Part shown: one piece after another, positions 24,989-35,096 of the stretch
How positions within the stretch are numbered: position 1 is the stretch's first letter
How the letters are laid out: each line of letters begins with the position of its first letter
NCBI GenBank assembly: GCA_002786225.1
Contig: PEQN01000009.1
Location: 1 to 64,000 of the forward strand
DNA: 64,000 nucleotides
Source: Leptospira sp.
GTDB taxonomy: Bacteria > Spirochaetota > Leptospiria > Leptospirales > Leptospiraceae
Reading direction: 5' to 3'
Made by a program: the position numbers and the translations under genes
Notes under the pieces: model-generated
Database searches by the model: none
Seen by the model: the letters and a program-made list of their open reading frames with translations, nothing else
What the model was told of the DNA's origin: nothing

Positions 24989-26080
24989 ATGGTTAATGAA
25001 AAAAAAATCCAAGACTATCCGAATTGTTTAAGCTTCCTAGAAGCCAAAAGAGATTCTGCGCCTCAGGTTTTACTTTTTGCAGCCCAGGACTCTTTTGAAT
25101 TCGATGTACTTTTGGATTACTACAAAGAACAATTATCAAAAAATCAGGAAACTTTTGAAATCATTGTATTCACTGGGGAAGGCGGCGAGATGGATAGCTT
25201 CTTTTCTCATTGCTTTACACCTGACATGTTTTATCCCACTAAATTGATCGTTATCAAATCTGGAACGACTTTCTTCAAAGCTTTTCTCGGAAATCAAAAT
25301 AAAAAACCAAATGATCTTTACCAAAATTTTCTACACCATCTACCACAACTAAGTGACAAAGTTTATGTTCTAGTTCATTATGATACTTGGGATCTTCCAG
25401 CCACTATTAAAAAATTATTTGGTAATCTTGCGAATTCTATTGTAAGTAAAAATTTTTATCCAAATGAAACAAGAAAGAATTTAGAAATTTTATCTAAGAA
25501 ATACGATATACATTTAAGTCCCGAAGCCATGGATGAATTCTTACACAGAATCCCACCAAATATGGGTTCGTATATGAAATCTTTAACCAAATTGAAAACT
25601 TTTTTAGGTAAAAAAAAATTTGAAGTTGAAGATATAGAGAATGTACTTCTAGGACGATCTGCACTTAATTATAGCTCTCTTGTAACTCTTTACTTTCAAA
25701 ATAGAAGAGCTGAGTTCTTCAAAGAACTTAAAAAACTTTCTGACCTTCGAGTAGAATTAGGGATATTAATTTCAAAACTTTTAGAAAGACTCAATGAACT
25801 TAGAACTTTTAGAGTCATTCACAAGAAAAATAAATCTGATATGGATGAATCTTTATTCTATGAACTTTTGGGTATAGAACATTTTTCAGAGGGAAGAAAA
25901 TTTCATGTTCTCAAAGAACTAAGGACAGAAGCTAAATACTTCAATGATAAAACTATGGAGGAGATTTATGAAATTTTATTGAATTTAAATCTTCGTCATA
26001 AAACTAGTTCCGACTTAGATGTTTTGCATTTGTTGGTCCAGAATAGTTTTCTTAAGATGTTTAAGCTATTGCAAATTTGA
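24989..26080 (+). CDS. holA: DNA polymerase III delta subunit
   Basis: The 363-residue protein matches HolA in length and layout. It has an N-terminal AAA+-like part with PQVLLFAAQDSFEFDVLLDYY, a central EILSKKYDIHLSPEAMDEFLHRI segment followed by MGSYMKSLTKLKTF, and the C-terminal collar domain with LLERLNELRTFRVIHKK. As usual for delta it lacks a Walker A motif. Delta opens the beta clamp. The annotation rests on overall pattern, so it is somewhat less certain than for dnaX or holB. Its 3' end overlaps the convergent gene at 26066 by 15 bases. Confidence 0.78.
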   Translation: MVNEKKIQDYPNCLSFLEAKRDSAPQVLLFAAQDSFEFDVLLDYYKEQLSKNQETFEIIVFTGEGGEMDSFFSHCFTPDMFYPTKLIVIKSGTTFFKAFLGNQNKKPNDLYQNFLHHLPQLSDKVYVLVHYDTWDLPATIKKLFGNLANSIVSKNFYPNETRKNLEILSKKYDIHLSPEAMDEFLHRIPPNMGSYMKSLTKLKTFLGKKKFEVEDIENVLLGRSALNYSSLVTLYFQNRRAEFFKELKKLSDLRVELGILISKLLERLNELRTFRVIHKKNKSDMDESLFYELLGIEHFSEGRKFHVLKELRTEAKYFNDKTMEEIYEILLNLNLRHKTSSDLDVLHLLVQNSFLKMFKLLQI

Positions 26081-26938
26081 ATCTTTTAAATTATGTTCAT
26101 CTAATTTACGATAAAAAGATCTTATCGGAATTTTTAAAATTTTTGCAGTCATTTCTCTATTACCTTTATTCATTGTTAAGTTTTCTTTTAAAATTTGTTT
26201 TTCATAATCTTTTAGCGTAACTCCAGGAATAATCTTAAGGTTTCTTTCATATCTGCTTTTTGAATTTTCATAAAAATTTTTTGGAATATCATTAAATATT
26301 AATGTTCGACCTTTTCCTGTTATCACAGATTGATGCAAAAGATTTTCTAATTCTTCCAAATCACCTGGAAAGTCATACTTAATTATAAAATTGAAATAGG
26401 ATTCATCAATATATTTTAGTCTTTTTTTATAAAATTTTGCGTAGTAATCTAAATAGTATTTAGCTATTATTGGAAGCTCTTTTTTATTTTCGGAGATAGG
26501 AATTAGATCAATATTACTTGTTGCTAAGATTTGGTACAATTCGAACAAAAAACTTTTTTTTTCCATTAAATCATTGATTCGATAAGTTGAAGTTGAAATA
26601 ATCCAAGGTTTATATTCTTGGTTCCTAAGATTTAATAATTCTTTATACAGTAAAGATTGTAGCTCTTTGCTTAAGGAATCTATTCCTTTAAATAAAAGTA
26701 TCGTTGTGTTACTTTTTAATATTTCCCATTCATTTTTAAATATTGTTGGATTACTGATTAAACGAAAATCAATTTCATTAAAATCTATCTTTTCATTTCC
26801 CAAAAATTGTCTAATTATTTCATCAATACGCGATCCAAATCTACCTCTGATAAGAAGACTTGGCTTTGACTTTTTATAATAAGATAGCTTATCGTGGATT
26901 TCAAAAATATATTTCGATTCAGGAAGTTTTGCAATCAA
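26066..26938 (-). CDS. Degenerate NtrC-type enhancer-binding-like protein with Fis-type HTH
   Basis: The 290-residue protein has the outline of a sigma54 activator without a receiver domain. An AAA+-like core spans about 1-225 and a Fis-type helix-turn-helix lies at the C-terminus (MNKGNREMTAKILKIPIRSFYRKL). The core is degenerate. The Walker A position reads IRGRFGSRIDEI, without the GK[ST], and no GAFTGA sigma54-contact loop is present. The Walker B position (ILLFKGIDSLS) lacks DE. KYDFPGDLEELENLLHQSV corresponds to the conserved YxWPGNxRELxN segment. It probably binds DNA without hydrolysing ATP. It overlaps the upstream VWA-like gene by four bases. Confidence 0.7.
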   Translation of the reverse strand: MIAKLPESKYIFEIHDKLSYYKKSKPSLLIRGRFGSRIDEIIRQFLGNEKIDFNEIDFRLISNPTIFKNEWEILKSNTTILLFKGIDSLSKELQSLLYKELLNLRNQEYKPWIISTSTYRINDLMEKKSFLFELYQILATSNIDLIPISENKKELPIIAKYYLDYYAKFYKKRLKYIDESYFNFIIKYDFPGDLEELENLLHQSVITGKGRTLIFNDIPKNFYENSKSRYERNLKIIPGVTLKDYEKQILKENLTMNKGNREMTAKILKIPIRSFYRKLDEHNLKDSNLQ

Positions 26939-28422
26939 AGAACTTCCTCAACAGTAACAACTAGATAAGCTTTTAATTCTGATAAATTAAACTTCTTTAA
27001 GTAATCGGATATTTCTGAAGGTTTAAATTCTAATAATTTAGGATATTTATAAGATAAATTATGAATTTTAGTGCGAATAGAATTATTACGAATATTCCAA
27101 GAACTACTACTATCTATAATGAAATTAGATTCCAATATATAAGATTGACCCTTAACTAAATTTACATTTGGTTTAACAAGAATATACATCGCTTGTCCAT
27201 TGGAACGAATTAATACTTTTTTAGAATTTACAGATTCTGGATAATTCAAAGTTGACAGAGTATTTTTTAAAAGATTGGTCATATTGGATTGAAACTTACT
27301 TTCTTGTATAATTTTTTGATTTAAATATTTTTCAACCAACTTACTCATATTATACGGAGTAATATTTTCATCTATTTGTATTCTTTTTTTATCCATTTCA
27401 TCTAAAGCTAGAAAATTTCCAGGATTTTCATCGCTTGAATAAAGATAACCTTTATGAAGAATTAAGTATTTTTCATCGCCTTGTAGGAATCCTACTTTTT
27501 TCCAAACTGTCACTGGAAGAGATTTAGAGTTGGTTATTTTTACTATAGAATCTATATTTTGATAATAGGTATGTTCACTACTATACGGAACTACAATGTA
27601 AGTTAAAATTCCTTTTGACCTTGCATCGTTGATTAAATTAATCCATTCTTTCTTTTTGGTAAATTGAATAGGTGAAAGAACAAGAAATTGAACATTCACA
27701 TCTTTGTATTTTTTAATCGATTGTAAATGTTTTCTATAACCAACCCAAAGGTCTTCTGGAGAATTGATTTTTGCAAACGGAACAGAGGAAATTTCTCCAT
27801 TCAAGAATGAAAAATATGATCCTTCTGAAACTAAATTGGAATATAAATCCATTCCTCTCATTTGAATTTCATTCGTTATGAATTGATTTAATTCTGCTTT
27901 TTCATTTGATAAAGATGCACTCGCATCAATAAAAAATAAGACATTGGATTCTTTAGATTTGAAAGTTTCTTTAGTGTTAGTTGATTTAGCCGGAATAAAA
28001 TGAAATACTTTTTTATAATGATCTCTCAAAGATTGGTAGATGTAACCTTTTAGTAAAGATTCTTTTCTAATCTCTTGAGAACTAGAACAATTGTAAATGG
28101 AAGTAGTAACCGAGGGAGTTTGGTTCTGAGGAAAAAAGTAAAAATCTTTAATTACATAATGTACTCTTCTTATGCTGCATACTTCTCTAAAGGATTCGTT
28201 GGAATTTTCATATGCACTGGCTGAAACGTAAAGATCCTCATTTATTATGTCACTAGAAAGCTTAGCAAATTCATATTTTAAGTCAGATTGAGAGATTTCT
28301 GAGTTACGAATCCGAACTTCACCCTCCAAAGCTGCGGGTAGAAATAGAATTTCATTCGCCTTTATTTCAGAAAATACGCTCAATACGAAAAAAAATGAAA
28401 TAATTTTATATAATGAATTCAA
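26935..28422 (-). CDS. Exported VWA-like protein of unknown function
   Basis: The 495-residue protein has a signal peptide (IISFFFVLSVFSEIKA). A first part (about 23-155) is followed by a VWA-like domain beginning VLFFIDASASLSNEK, which carries the DxSxS half of a metal-ion-dependent adhesion site; a later Thr/Asp position is not clear. The C-terminal 200 residues match nothing that I know. Location is probably periplasmic or surface. The downstream regulator-like gene starts inside its last codons (ATGA overlap), so the two are made together. It is divergent from the lipL21-like gene. Confidence 0.6.
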   Translation of the reverse strand: MNSLYKIISFFFVLSVFSEIKANEILFLPAALEGEVRIRNSEISQSDLKYEFAKLSSDIINEDLYVSASAYENSNESFREVCSIRRVHYVIKDFYFFPQNQTPSVTTSIYNCSSSQEIRKESLLKGYIYQSLRDHYKKVFHFIPAKSTNTKETFKSKESNVLFFIDASASLSNEKAELNQFITNEIQMRGMDLYSNLVSEGSYFSFLNGEISSVPFAKINSPEDLWVGYRKHLQSIKKYKDVNVQFLVLSPIQFTKKKEWINLINDARSKGILTYIVVPYSSEHTYYQNIDSIVKITNSKSLPVTVWKKVGFLQGDEKYLILHKGYLYSSDENPGNFLALDEMDKKRIQIDENITPYNMSKLVEKYLNQKIIQESKFQSNMTNLLKNTLSTLNYPESVNSKKVLIRSNGQAMYILVKPNVNLVKGQSYILESNFIIDSSSSWNIRNNSIRTKIHNLSYKYPKLLEFKPSEISDYLKKFNLSELKAYLVVTVEEVL

Positions 28423-28462
28423 TTCGTTCTTCCTATGAGAATAAAAATCCTAAAAAGAAGCC

Positions 28463-28491
28463 TTGACAATCAATTTTCTAGTCTATACTAT
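28463..28491 (+). promoter_or_regulatory. Strong sigma70-type promoter of the lipL21-like gene
   Basis: A perfect -35 TTGACA at 28463-28468 is followed by TACTAT (28486-28491, 17-base spacer) or TATACT (28484-28489, 15-base spacer). An A-rich run lies just upstream. The start of transcription would be near 28498, leaving a leader of about 15-20 bases that is filled by the AAAGGAG ribosome site (28498-28504). Confidence 0.75.
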
Positions 28492-28513
28492 TGTTTTAAA
28501 GGAGAAGCCATTT

Positions 28514-29095
28514 ATGAAAAAGGTTTTACTAGTTCTTTCTGCAGTTGCTCTCATTGCAGCAAATTGTGGGGGCGGAGACGCTCGAAGAGATGCAACCAGT
28601 GTTGGAGAGGCCGGATGGGTATTTGAAGGCTGGGCGTGCGCACCAGACACAGCGGCTGCTAAAAGAGGAGAATCTCCTGCTGACTATTGCAAGGGAGACA
28701 CATCGAAATTTGATTATTTATATATGAAATTTTCTGCAGTTGCTTCTGAAAAGGCAATAAAAAGTGGAAGAATCGCATCTATGCAATCAACTTGCAGACA
28801 AGCTGCTAAGGATCAAATTTCTGGAGACGCATTGTCAAAAGTTATTGGTGATTATATAGAAAAAGCATCTGGAGTATCTGATGGACAATCAACTGGTCAA
28901 GTAATAGTATCTCAGACTCAAGGTTTAATCAAAGGTATTGGAGTATACGACTGTTGTTCTCTAGACAATGACACAGGCCTTTGTGTGAAGAAAGGCGAAC
29001 CAGAAACTTGGGAGCAGTGCCAATGCGTTGGTTTCATGAAATTCCCTGGTGGACAAAAAGCGTTTGAATCTGCAGCAAGAGAAGCATCTAAATAA
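28514..29095 (+). CDS. lipL21: LipL21-like outer-membrane lipoprotein
   Basis: The 193-residue protein has a short lipoprotein signal and lipobox AANC with Cys18, followed by GGGDARRD. The mature part has AGWVFEGWACAPDTAAAKRGE, many Ala/Ser/Lys residues and several cysteines (for example YDCCSLDN and WEQCQCVGF) that may pair. I recognise it as the leptospiral lipoprotein LipL21 from its motifs and from its place a few genes from gyrA, as in L. interrogans (from memory); a database match would confirm it. LipL21 is an abundant surface-associated lipoprotein reported to bind peptidoglycan. The ATG at 28514 is chosen over an upstream in-frame ATG because of the AAAGGAG box. A strong promoter and a terminator frame it as a single-gene unit. 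Confidence 0.75.
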   Translation: MKKVLLVLSAVALIAANCGGGDARRDATSVGEAGWVFEGWACAPDTAAAKRGESPADYCKGDTSKFDYLYMKFSAVASEKAIKSGRIASMQSTCRQAAKDQISGDALSKVIGDYIEKASGVSDGQSTGQVIVSQTQGLIKGIGVYDCCSLDNDTGLCVKKGEPETWEQCQCVGFMKFPGGQKAFESAAREASK

Positions 29096-29128
29096 GATTA
29101 CTTATTTTAGAGAATAGATACAAACAGA

Positions 29129-29154
29129 AAGGTCAGCTTATGCTGGCCTTTTTT
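29129..29154 (+). terminator. Rho-independent terminator of lipL21, overlapping the end of dus
   Basis: AAGGTCAGC (29129-29137) pairs with GCTGGCCTT (29142-29150) with one G-U pair and a TTAT loop, followed by TTTT. The stop codon of the convergent dus gene (29138) lies inside the loop. Read on the minus strand the hairpin is followed by a T-rich stretch, so it may serve both genes. Confidence 0.85.
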
Positions 29155-30199
29155 GTTGTATAAAGTATAAATTGAAATTTCGAGTGTATCTTTCAAGACT
29201 AGACAACCAAGTTTCCTCAAATTCTATTTCGTTTCTAATTCTTAATATCGCATCTTTGTCTTTTTTATAATCTTCGAAATCATGAAAGTACTTAGTAAAA
29301 TATTTTTTAAACAAAATAAAGGCATCTCTATCATAAAATTTTTTCATGGCTAGGTAATGGCTCCATGCTACTTCATTAATTTCTAATATACTTAAAGAAA
29401 TCTTTTCTATTCCTGCAAATATCCATGGATTTCCTATTGCTGCTCGACCTATTAAAACAGCATCAACTTTAGATTCCCTAAGCCTTTTCTGCATCAGACT
29501 AACACTATCTATATCACCATTACCGAAGATAGGCACCTTTGCAAATGATTTTATCTCAGCAATAACATCCCAATTTGCAAATCCAGTATAAGCCATTTCT
29601 TTCGTTCTTCCATGAACTGAGATTGCAGATACCCCTGACTCTTGCAAAACATGAATGGTTTCTCTATAATTTAAAGAATCATTGTACCAACCGATGCGAA
29701 TTTTCGCTGTGACAGGTACAGAAATATTTTTACAAAGTGATTCAATCATTCTTCCAGCAAGAGGAAGATTCTTTAGAAGTCCCGCACCAGATCCACCCTG
29801 AGATACTCTTTGTACGGAACAGCCCATATTTAAATCAATAATCTTTGGATTTAATGGCTCTATTCTTTGTGCAGCTGAAGTAATGGACTCTACTGAATTT
29901 CCAAATATTTGGAACCAGACTGGATCTTCATCGGGTTCATGATGAAAGAGTCGAATTGCTTTTGGATTTCCAAGATTAATTTGTTCTGCAGCAACAAACT
30001 CCGTAAACGACCATGCAGAACCCTTGCTTCTTGCTAATAATCTATGAGGACTATCAGAGACTCCCGCCATTGGAGAGAGAACTGCTCTTCCATGAATAGG
30101 AAGATTTCCTACATAAAAAAGTGTATCACTTGCCTTGGGGGAGGCAAGTGACTTTATTTTTGGTTCAATCACCACTTTCACTTTCTGATAGAATTGCAA
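29138..30199 (-). CDS. dusB: tRNA-dihydrouridine synthase, DusB type
   Basis: This FMN enzyme reduces uridine to dihydrouridine in tRNA D-loops. Family motifs are present in order: AVLSPMAGVSDSPHR, WFQIFGNSVESI, IDLNMGCSVQRV with the catalytic Cys, GSGAGLLKNL, VPVTAKIRIGW, SAISVHGRTKEM, VPIFGNGDI and LIGRAAIGNPWIF. The C-terminal helical domain is complete. The conserved core begins only near residue 30. The frame upstream overlaps the end of gyrA by 35 bases and offers ATG at 30199 or GTG at 30181, 30175 and 30172. A hairpin at 30127-30150 lies within the leader part, so the true start is uncertain. Confidence 0.9.
   Translation of the reverse strand: MQFYQKVKVVIEPKIKSLASPKASDTLFYVGNLPIHGRAVLSPMAGVSDSPHRLLARSKGSAWSFTEFVAAEQINLGNPKAIRLFHHEPDEDPVWFQIFGNSVESITSAAQRIEPLNPKIIDLNMGCSVQRVSQGGSGAGLLKNLPLAGRMIESLCKNISVPVTAKIRIGWYNDSLNYRETIHVLQESGVSAISVHGRTKEMAYTGFANWDVIAEIKSFAKVPIFGNGDIDSVSLMQKRLRESKVDAVLIGRAAIGNPWIFAGIEKISLSILEINEVAWSHYLAMKKFYDRDAFILFKKYFTKYFHDFEDYKKDKDAILRIRNEIEFEETWLSSLERYTRNFNLYFIQQKRPA
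30115..30150 (-). terminator. Terminator-like hairpin after gyrA, inside the dus frame
   Basis: CACTTGCCT (30127-30135) pairs perfectly with AGGCAAGTG (30142-30150) over a six-base loop. On the minus strand the stem is followed by six bases and then TTTTTT (30115-30120). It lies 15 bases past the gyrA stop codon. It looks like an intrinsic terminator or attenuator for the gyrA message, yet it falls within the reading frame assigned to dus. Confidence 0.55.
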
Positions 30200-32681
30200 A
30201 ATCTATTACACCATCATCATCTTTCGTATCAACGATCTTTACACCAACGGCTGTTCTTCCAAAAATTGATACATCAGAAACAGGAGTTCTAATTGCCATA
30301 CCAGACTGAGTAATTACTAAAATTTCATCCTTCTCACTCACAGTAGAAATTCCAATAGCTCTTCCATTCTTTTCTGTAACTTTTAAGAAAGTCATACCTT
30401 TACCGCCTCTACCTTTAGTAGAAAATTCATCATATGAAGTTCTTTTTCCATATCCATTTTCTGAAATAACCAATAATTCTGTTCCCTTTTTCACTATTGT
30501 TACTCCAGCGATATAATCATTCTCAGCCAAACGCATGCCAGTGACACCAGAAGCAGTTCTTCCTTGGCTTCTTAGTTCATTTAAATTCATACGAATAGCT
30601 AGTCCTAAGGAACTTCCAATAAAAATATCCTCATCTGATTTGGCACTAACCACATCAATCAGAGAGTCGCCTTCTCGTATTCCTAAAGCAATTATACCCG
30701 ATTTTTTTGTGTTTGAGAATTCATTCAAAAGAATTTTCTTCATGAAGCCTAGTTTAGTTACCATGAGAAGGGCAGAGTCATCTAATTCTCTATAAGTATA
30801 CAGTGAGGTAATCACTTCATCTTCAGTCAGATTAATAACTGCTTTTAAGGATTTTCCGCGAGCATCTTTAGAAGCGATAGGGATTTCATAAACTTTTAAA
30901 CTAAATGCTCTACCTTTATTTGAGAATAACATAATATTATCATGTGTCATTGCAGATGCAACTTTCTTGATAAAATCATCTCTTTTGGCATTTGAACCTT
31001 GGATACCTTTTCCTCCACGTTTTTGTCTACGGAAAGTATCCAATGGAAGTCTTTTGATAAACATATCCTCAGAAAGTTGAACTATCACTTCTTCATCAGC
31101 AATTAAATCTTCAGCATTGAAAGTTGAACTCTCAACACTTTCTAAACTAATTTCTGTTATTCGTTTAGTATTATTTTTAGTTCGTACTTCCATAAGTTCA
31201 TTGCAAACTATTTCTTTTACTCTTTCTGGTTTAGCTAAAATATCCTTTAGATCCAAAATCAAAGCACGAACTTCTTCTAATTCATCAATTATCTTCTGAA
31301 CTTCTAAAGATGTAAGACGTTGCAATCTCATTTCTAAAATTGCATCAGTTTGAAGTTCGGAGAGTGAAAAAGCATTCATCAATCCGACCTTCGCTTCACC
31401 TGGATTCTTAGATGCGCGAATGATTCGAATCACTTCATCAATATTATCTAAGGCAATCTTGAGGCCCTCTAAGATATGAGCTCTCTTTTCTGCTTTGTCT
31501 AAATCAAAAATTGTCCTTCTTACAATTACTTCATTTCGATGATTAGCATAAGCTACTAAGACTTCTTTTATATTAAAAATTTTAGGTTTGTTATCCAAAA
31601 TCGCAAGCATAGTAATTCCATAGCTAACTTGCAATTGAGTTAATTTAAAAAGTTGGTTCAGTATTACTTGGGCATTTGCATCTTTCTTTGTATGAATTTC
31701 GACACGAATTCCTTTTCTATCACTCAAATCTAAAATTTCAGATATTCCTTCAACAACTTTGTCATTTACGAGATCGCCTATTTTCTCCAATAAGACTCTC
31801 TTATTGACCTGGTAAGGAATTTCAGTTATTACTATTACTTCGCGACCTTTATTATTTTCAGTAATTTCCACTTTAGATCGAATTCGAATCGATCCCTTAC
31901 CTTTGTTATAAGCAGAAAGAAGTCCCTCGCCACCGATGATTATTCCACCGGTAGGGAAATCTGGACCTGGTATAATCTTGATAATTTCAGAAATTGTAAT
32001 ATCAGGATTCTTAATTAAAGCTATCACTGCATCTATACATTCCACAAGATTATGAGGTGGAATATTAGTAGCCATACCCACAGCAATACCTGAAGATCCA
32101 TTTACTAATAGATTTGGAAAATTAGCAGGTAGAACATCAGGTTGGAATTTAGTATCATCAAAGTTAGGTGAGAAGTTAACTGTTTCTTTATCGATATCGC
32201 GAAGCAATTCCTCAGCTATTTTATTTAAACGTGCTTCTGTGTATCTATAAGCTGCTGCTTCATCTCCATCCACTGATCCAAAATTTCCTTGTCCATCAAT
32301 GAGAGGAACTCTTAGCGAAAATTCCTGAACCATTCTTACAAGAGTATCATAAACGGCTGTATCACCGTGAGGATGGTAGTTACCTATAACTTCCCCAACA
32401 ATTTTGGCACATTTAACATAAGGTCTATCTGACCTCCAGGCACGTTCATTCATGGCATGAAGAATTCTTCTATGAACTGGCTTTAGACCATCTCTTACAT
32501 CTGGTAGAGCTCTACCTACTATTACACTCATCGCATAACCAAGATAGGCTTCTTTCATTTGGTCTTCGATTTCTACTGGAATAACGCGAATTCCGTTTTT
32601 TAGAGCTCCAGCAATATCTGGTCGGGCAGCTAGATTTAAGTTTAAGGATTTGTTTAGCTTTGGTTCTTCTTGGTTTTCCAT
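30165..32681 (-). CDS. gyrA: DNA gyrase subunit A
   Basis: The 838-residue subunit cuts and rejoins DNA. The quinolone-resistance region reads YHPHGDTAVYDT, with Thr at the position of E. coli Ser83. The catalytic tyrosine lies in AYRYTEARL. The C-terminal beta-pinwheel includes the GyrA box RRQKRGGKG, which wraps DNA and marks gyrase rather than topoisomerase IV. Its start lies 8 bases after the gyrB stop. It is at the far end of the origin block dnaA-dnaN-recF-dciA-gyrB-gyrA. Confidence 0.98.
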   Translation of the reverse strand: MENQEEPKLNKSLNLNLAARPDIAGALKNGIRVIPVEIEDQMKEAYLGYAMSVIVGRALPDVRDGLKPVHRRILHAMNERAWRSDRPYVKCAKIVGEVIGNYHPHGDTAVYDTLVRMVQEFSLRVPLIDGQGNFGSVDGDEAAAYRYTEARLNKIAEELLRDIDKETVNFSPNFDDTKFQPDVLPANFPNLLVNGSSGIAVGMATNIPPHNLVECIDAVIALIKNPDITISEIIKIIPGPDFPTGGIIIGGEGLLSAYNKGKGSIRIRSKVEITENNKGREVIVITEIPYQVNKRVLLEKIGDLVNDKVVEGISEILDLSDRKGIRVEIHTKKDANAQVILNQLFKLTQLQVSYGITMLAILDNKPKIFNIKEVLVAYANHRNEVIVRRTIFDLDKAEKRAHILEGLKIALDNIDEVIRIIRASKNPGEAKVGLMNAFSLSELQTDAILEMRLQRLTSLEVQKIIDELEEVRALILDLKDILAKPERVKEIVCNELMEVRTKNNTKRITEISLESVESSTFNAEDLIADEEVIVQLSEDMFIKRLPLDTFRRQKRGGKGIQGSNAKRDDFIKKVASAMTHDNIMLFSNKGRAFSLKVYEIPIASKDARGKSLKAVINLTEDEVITSLYTYRELDDSALLMVTKLGFMKKILLNEFSNTKKSGIIALGIREGDSLIDVVSAKSDEDIFIGSSLGLAIRMNLNELRSQGRTASGVTGMRLAENDYIAGVTIVKKGTELLVISENGYGKRTSYDEFSTKGRGGKGMTFLKVTEKNGRAIGISTVSEKDEILVITQSGMAIRTPVSDVSIFGRTAVGVKIVDTKDDDGVIDFAILSESESGD

Positions 32682-32688
32682 ATTTATT

Positions 32689-34602
<1,914 letters not shown>

Positions 34603-34655
34603 CTATATGTAAATTATTTGAAAGTGCCTATATGGGCAAGTGATTTAGGACAAAT

Positions 34656-35096
34656 TCAATCCATAACCTCAACTATCTTCAATAACTTAGCTTTTAATTC
34701 TTCGTCTTTAATTTTTTCAAGAGATAGAATTAGGCTATCTTTTCCTTCGAGTGTAGGAACCTTGCTGGCTATAGATTTATTAAGTCTTTTAGGTAATTTT
34801 CCAATAGTGCATTTTATACTTTTTATAAACTGAAATTTTGAATTAGATTTTATATAATCTAAAATATTTTTACTTTGAAAATGCAATTCCTGACTGTAGG
34901 CGGAATGTGTCGTTTCGATTACCAATGCTGAAGAACTAAGATCCTTAGCGTAGGAATGATTCGCAAGAACTGGTCCGACTAAGTCTGACCAATTTCTGTT
35001 TAATTTTTTTAACAATATAATTTTATCAATTTCATTTTTATCAAATTGGCTGGCTAAATTCGTTAAACTGGAAAAATCTGTCTCTATATCTTTCAT
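34656..35096 (-). CDS. dciA: DciA-like (DUF721) protein
   Basis: The 146-residue protein resembles the DUF721/DciA family: a helix followed by LNRNWSDLVGPVLANHS and ALVIETTHSAYSQELHFQSKNILDYIK, the KH-like core of the family. DciA loads the replicative helicase DnaB in bacteria that lack DnaC or DnaI. Its ATG overlaps the recF stop by four bases and gyrB follows after 68 bases; DUF721 genes often occupy this place between recF and gyrB. No DnaC or DnaI is seen in the window, in keeping with this role. Confidence 0.82.
   Translation of the reverse strand: MKDIETDFSSLTNLASQFDKNEIDKIILLKKLNRNWSDLVGPVLANHSYAKDLSSSALVIETTHSAYSQELHFQSKNILDYIKSNSKFQFIKSIKCTIGKLPKRLNKSIASKVPTLEGKDSLILSLEKIKDEELKAKLLKIVEVMD

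Noticed and set aside
28463..28513. Upstream start for the lipL21-like protein
   Set aside because: It would place the promoter inside the coding region and bury the lipoprotein signal. The ATG at 28514 has a good ribosome site and signal.
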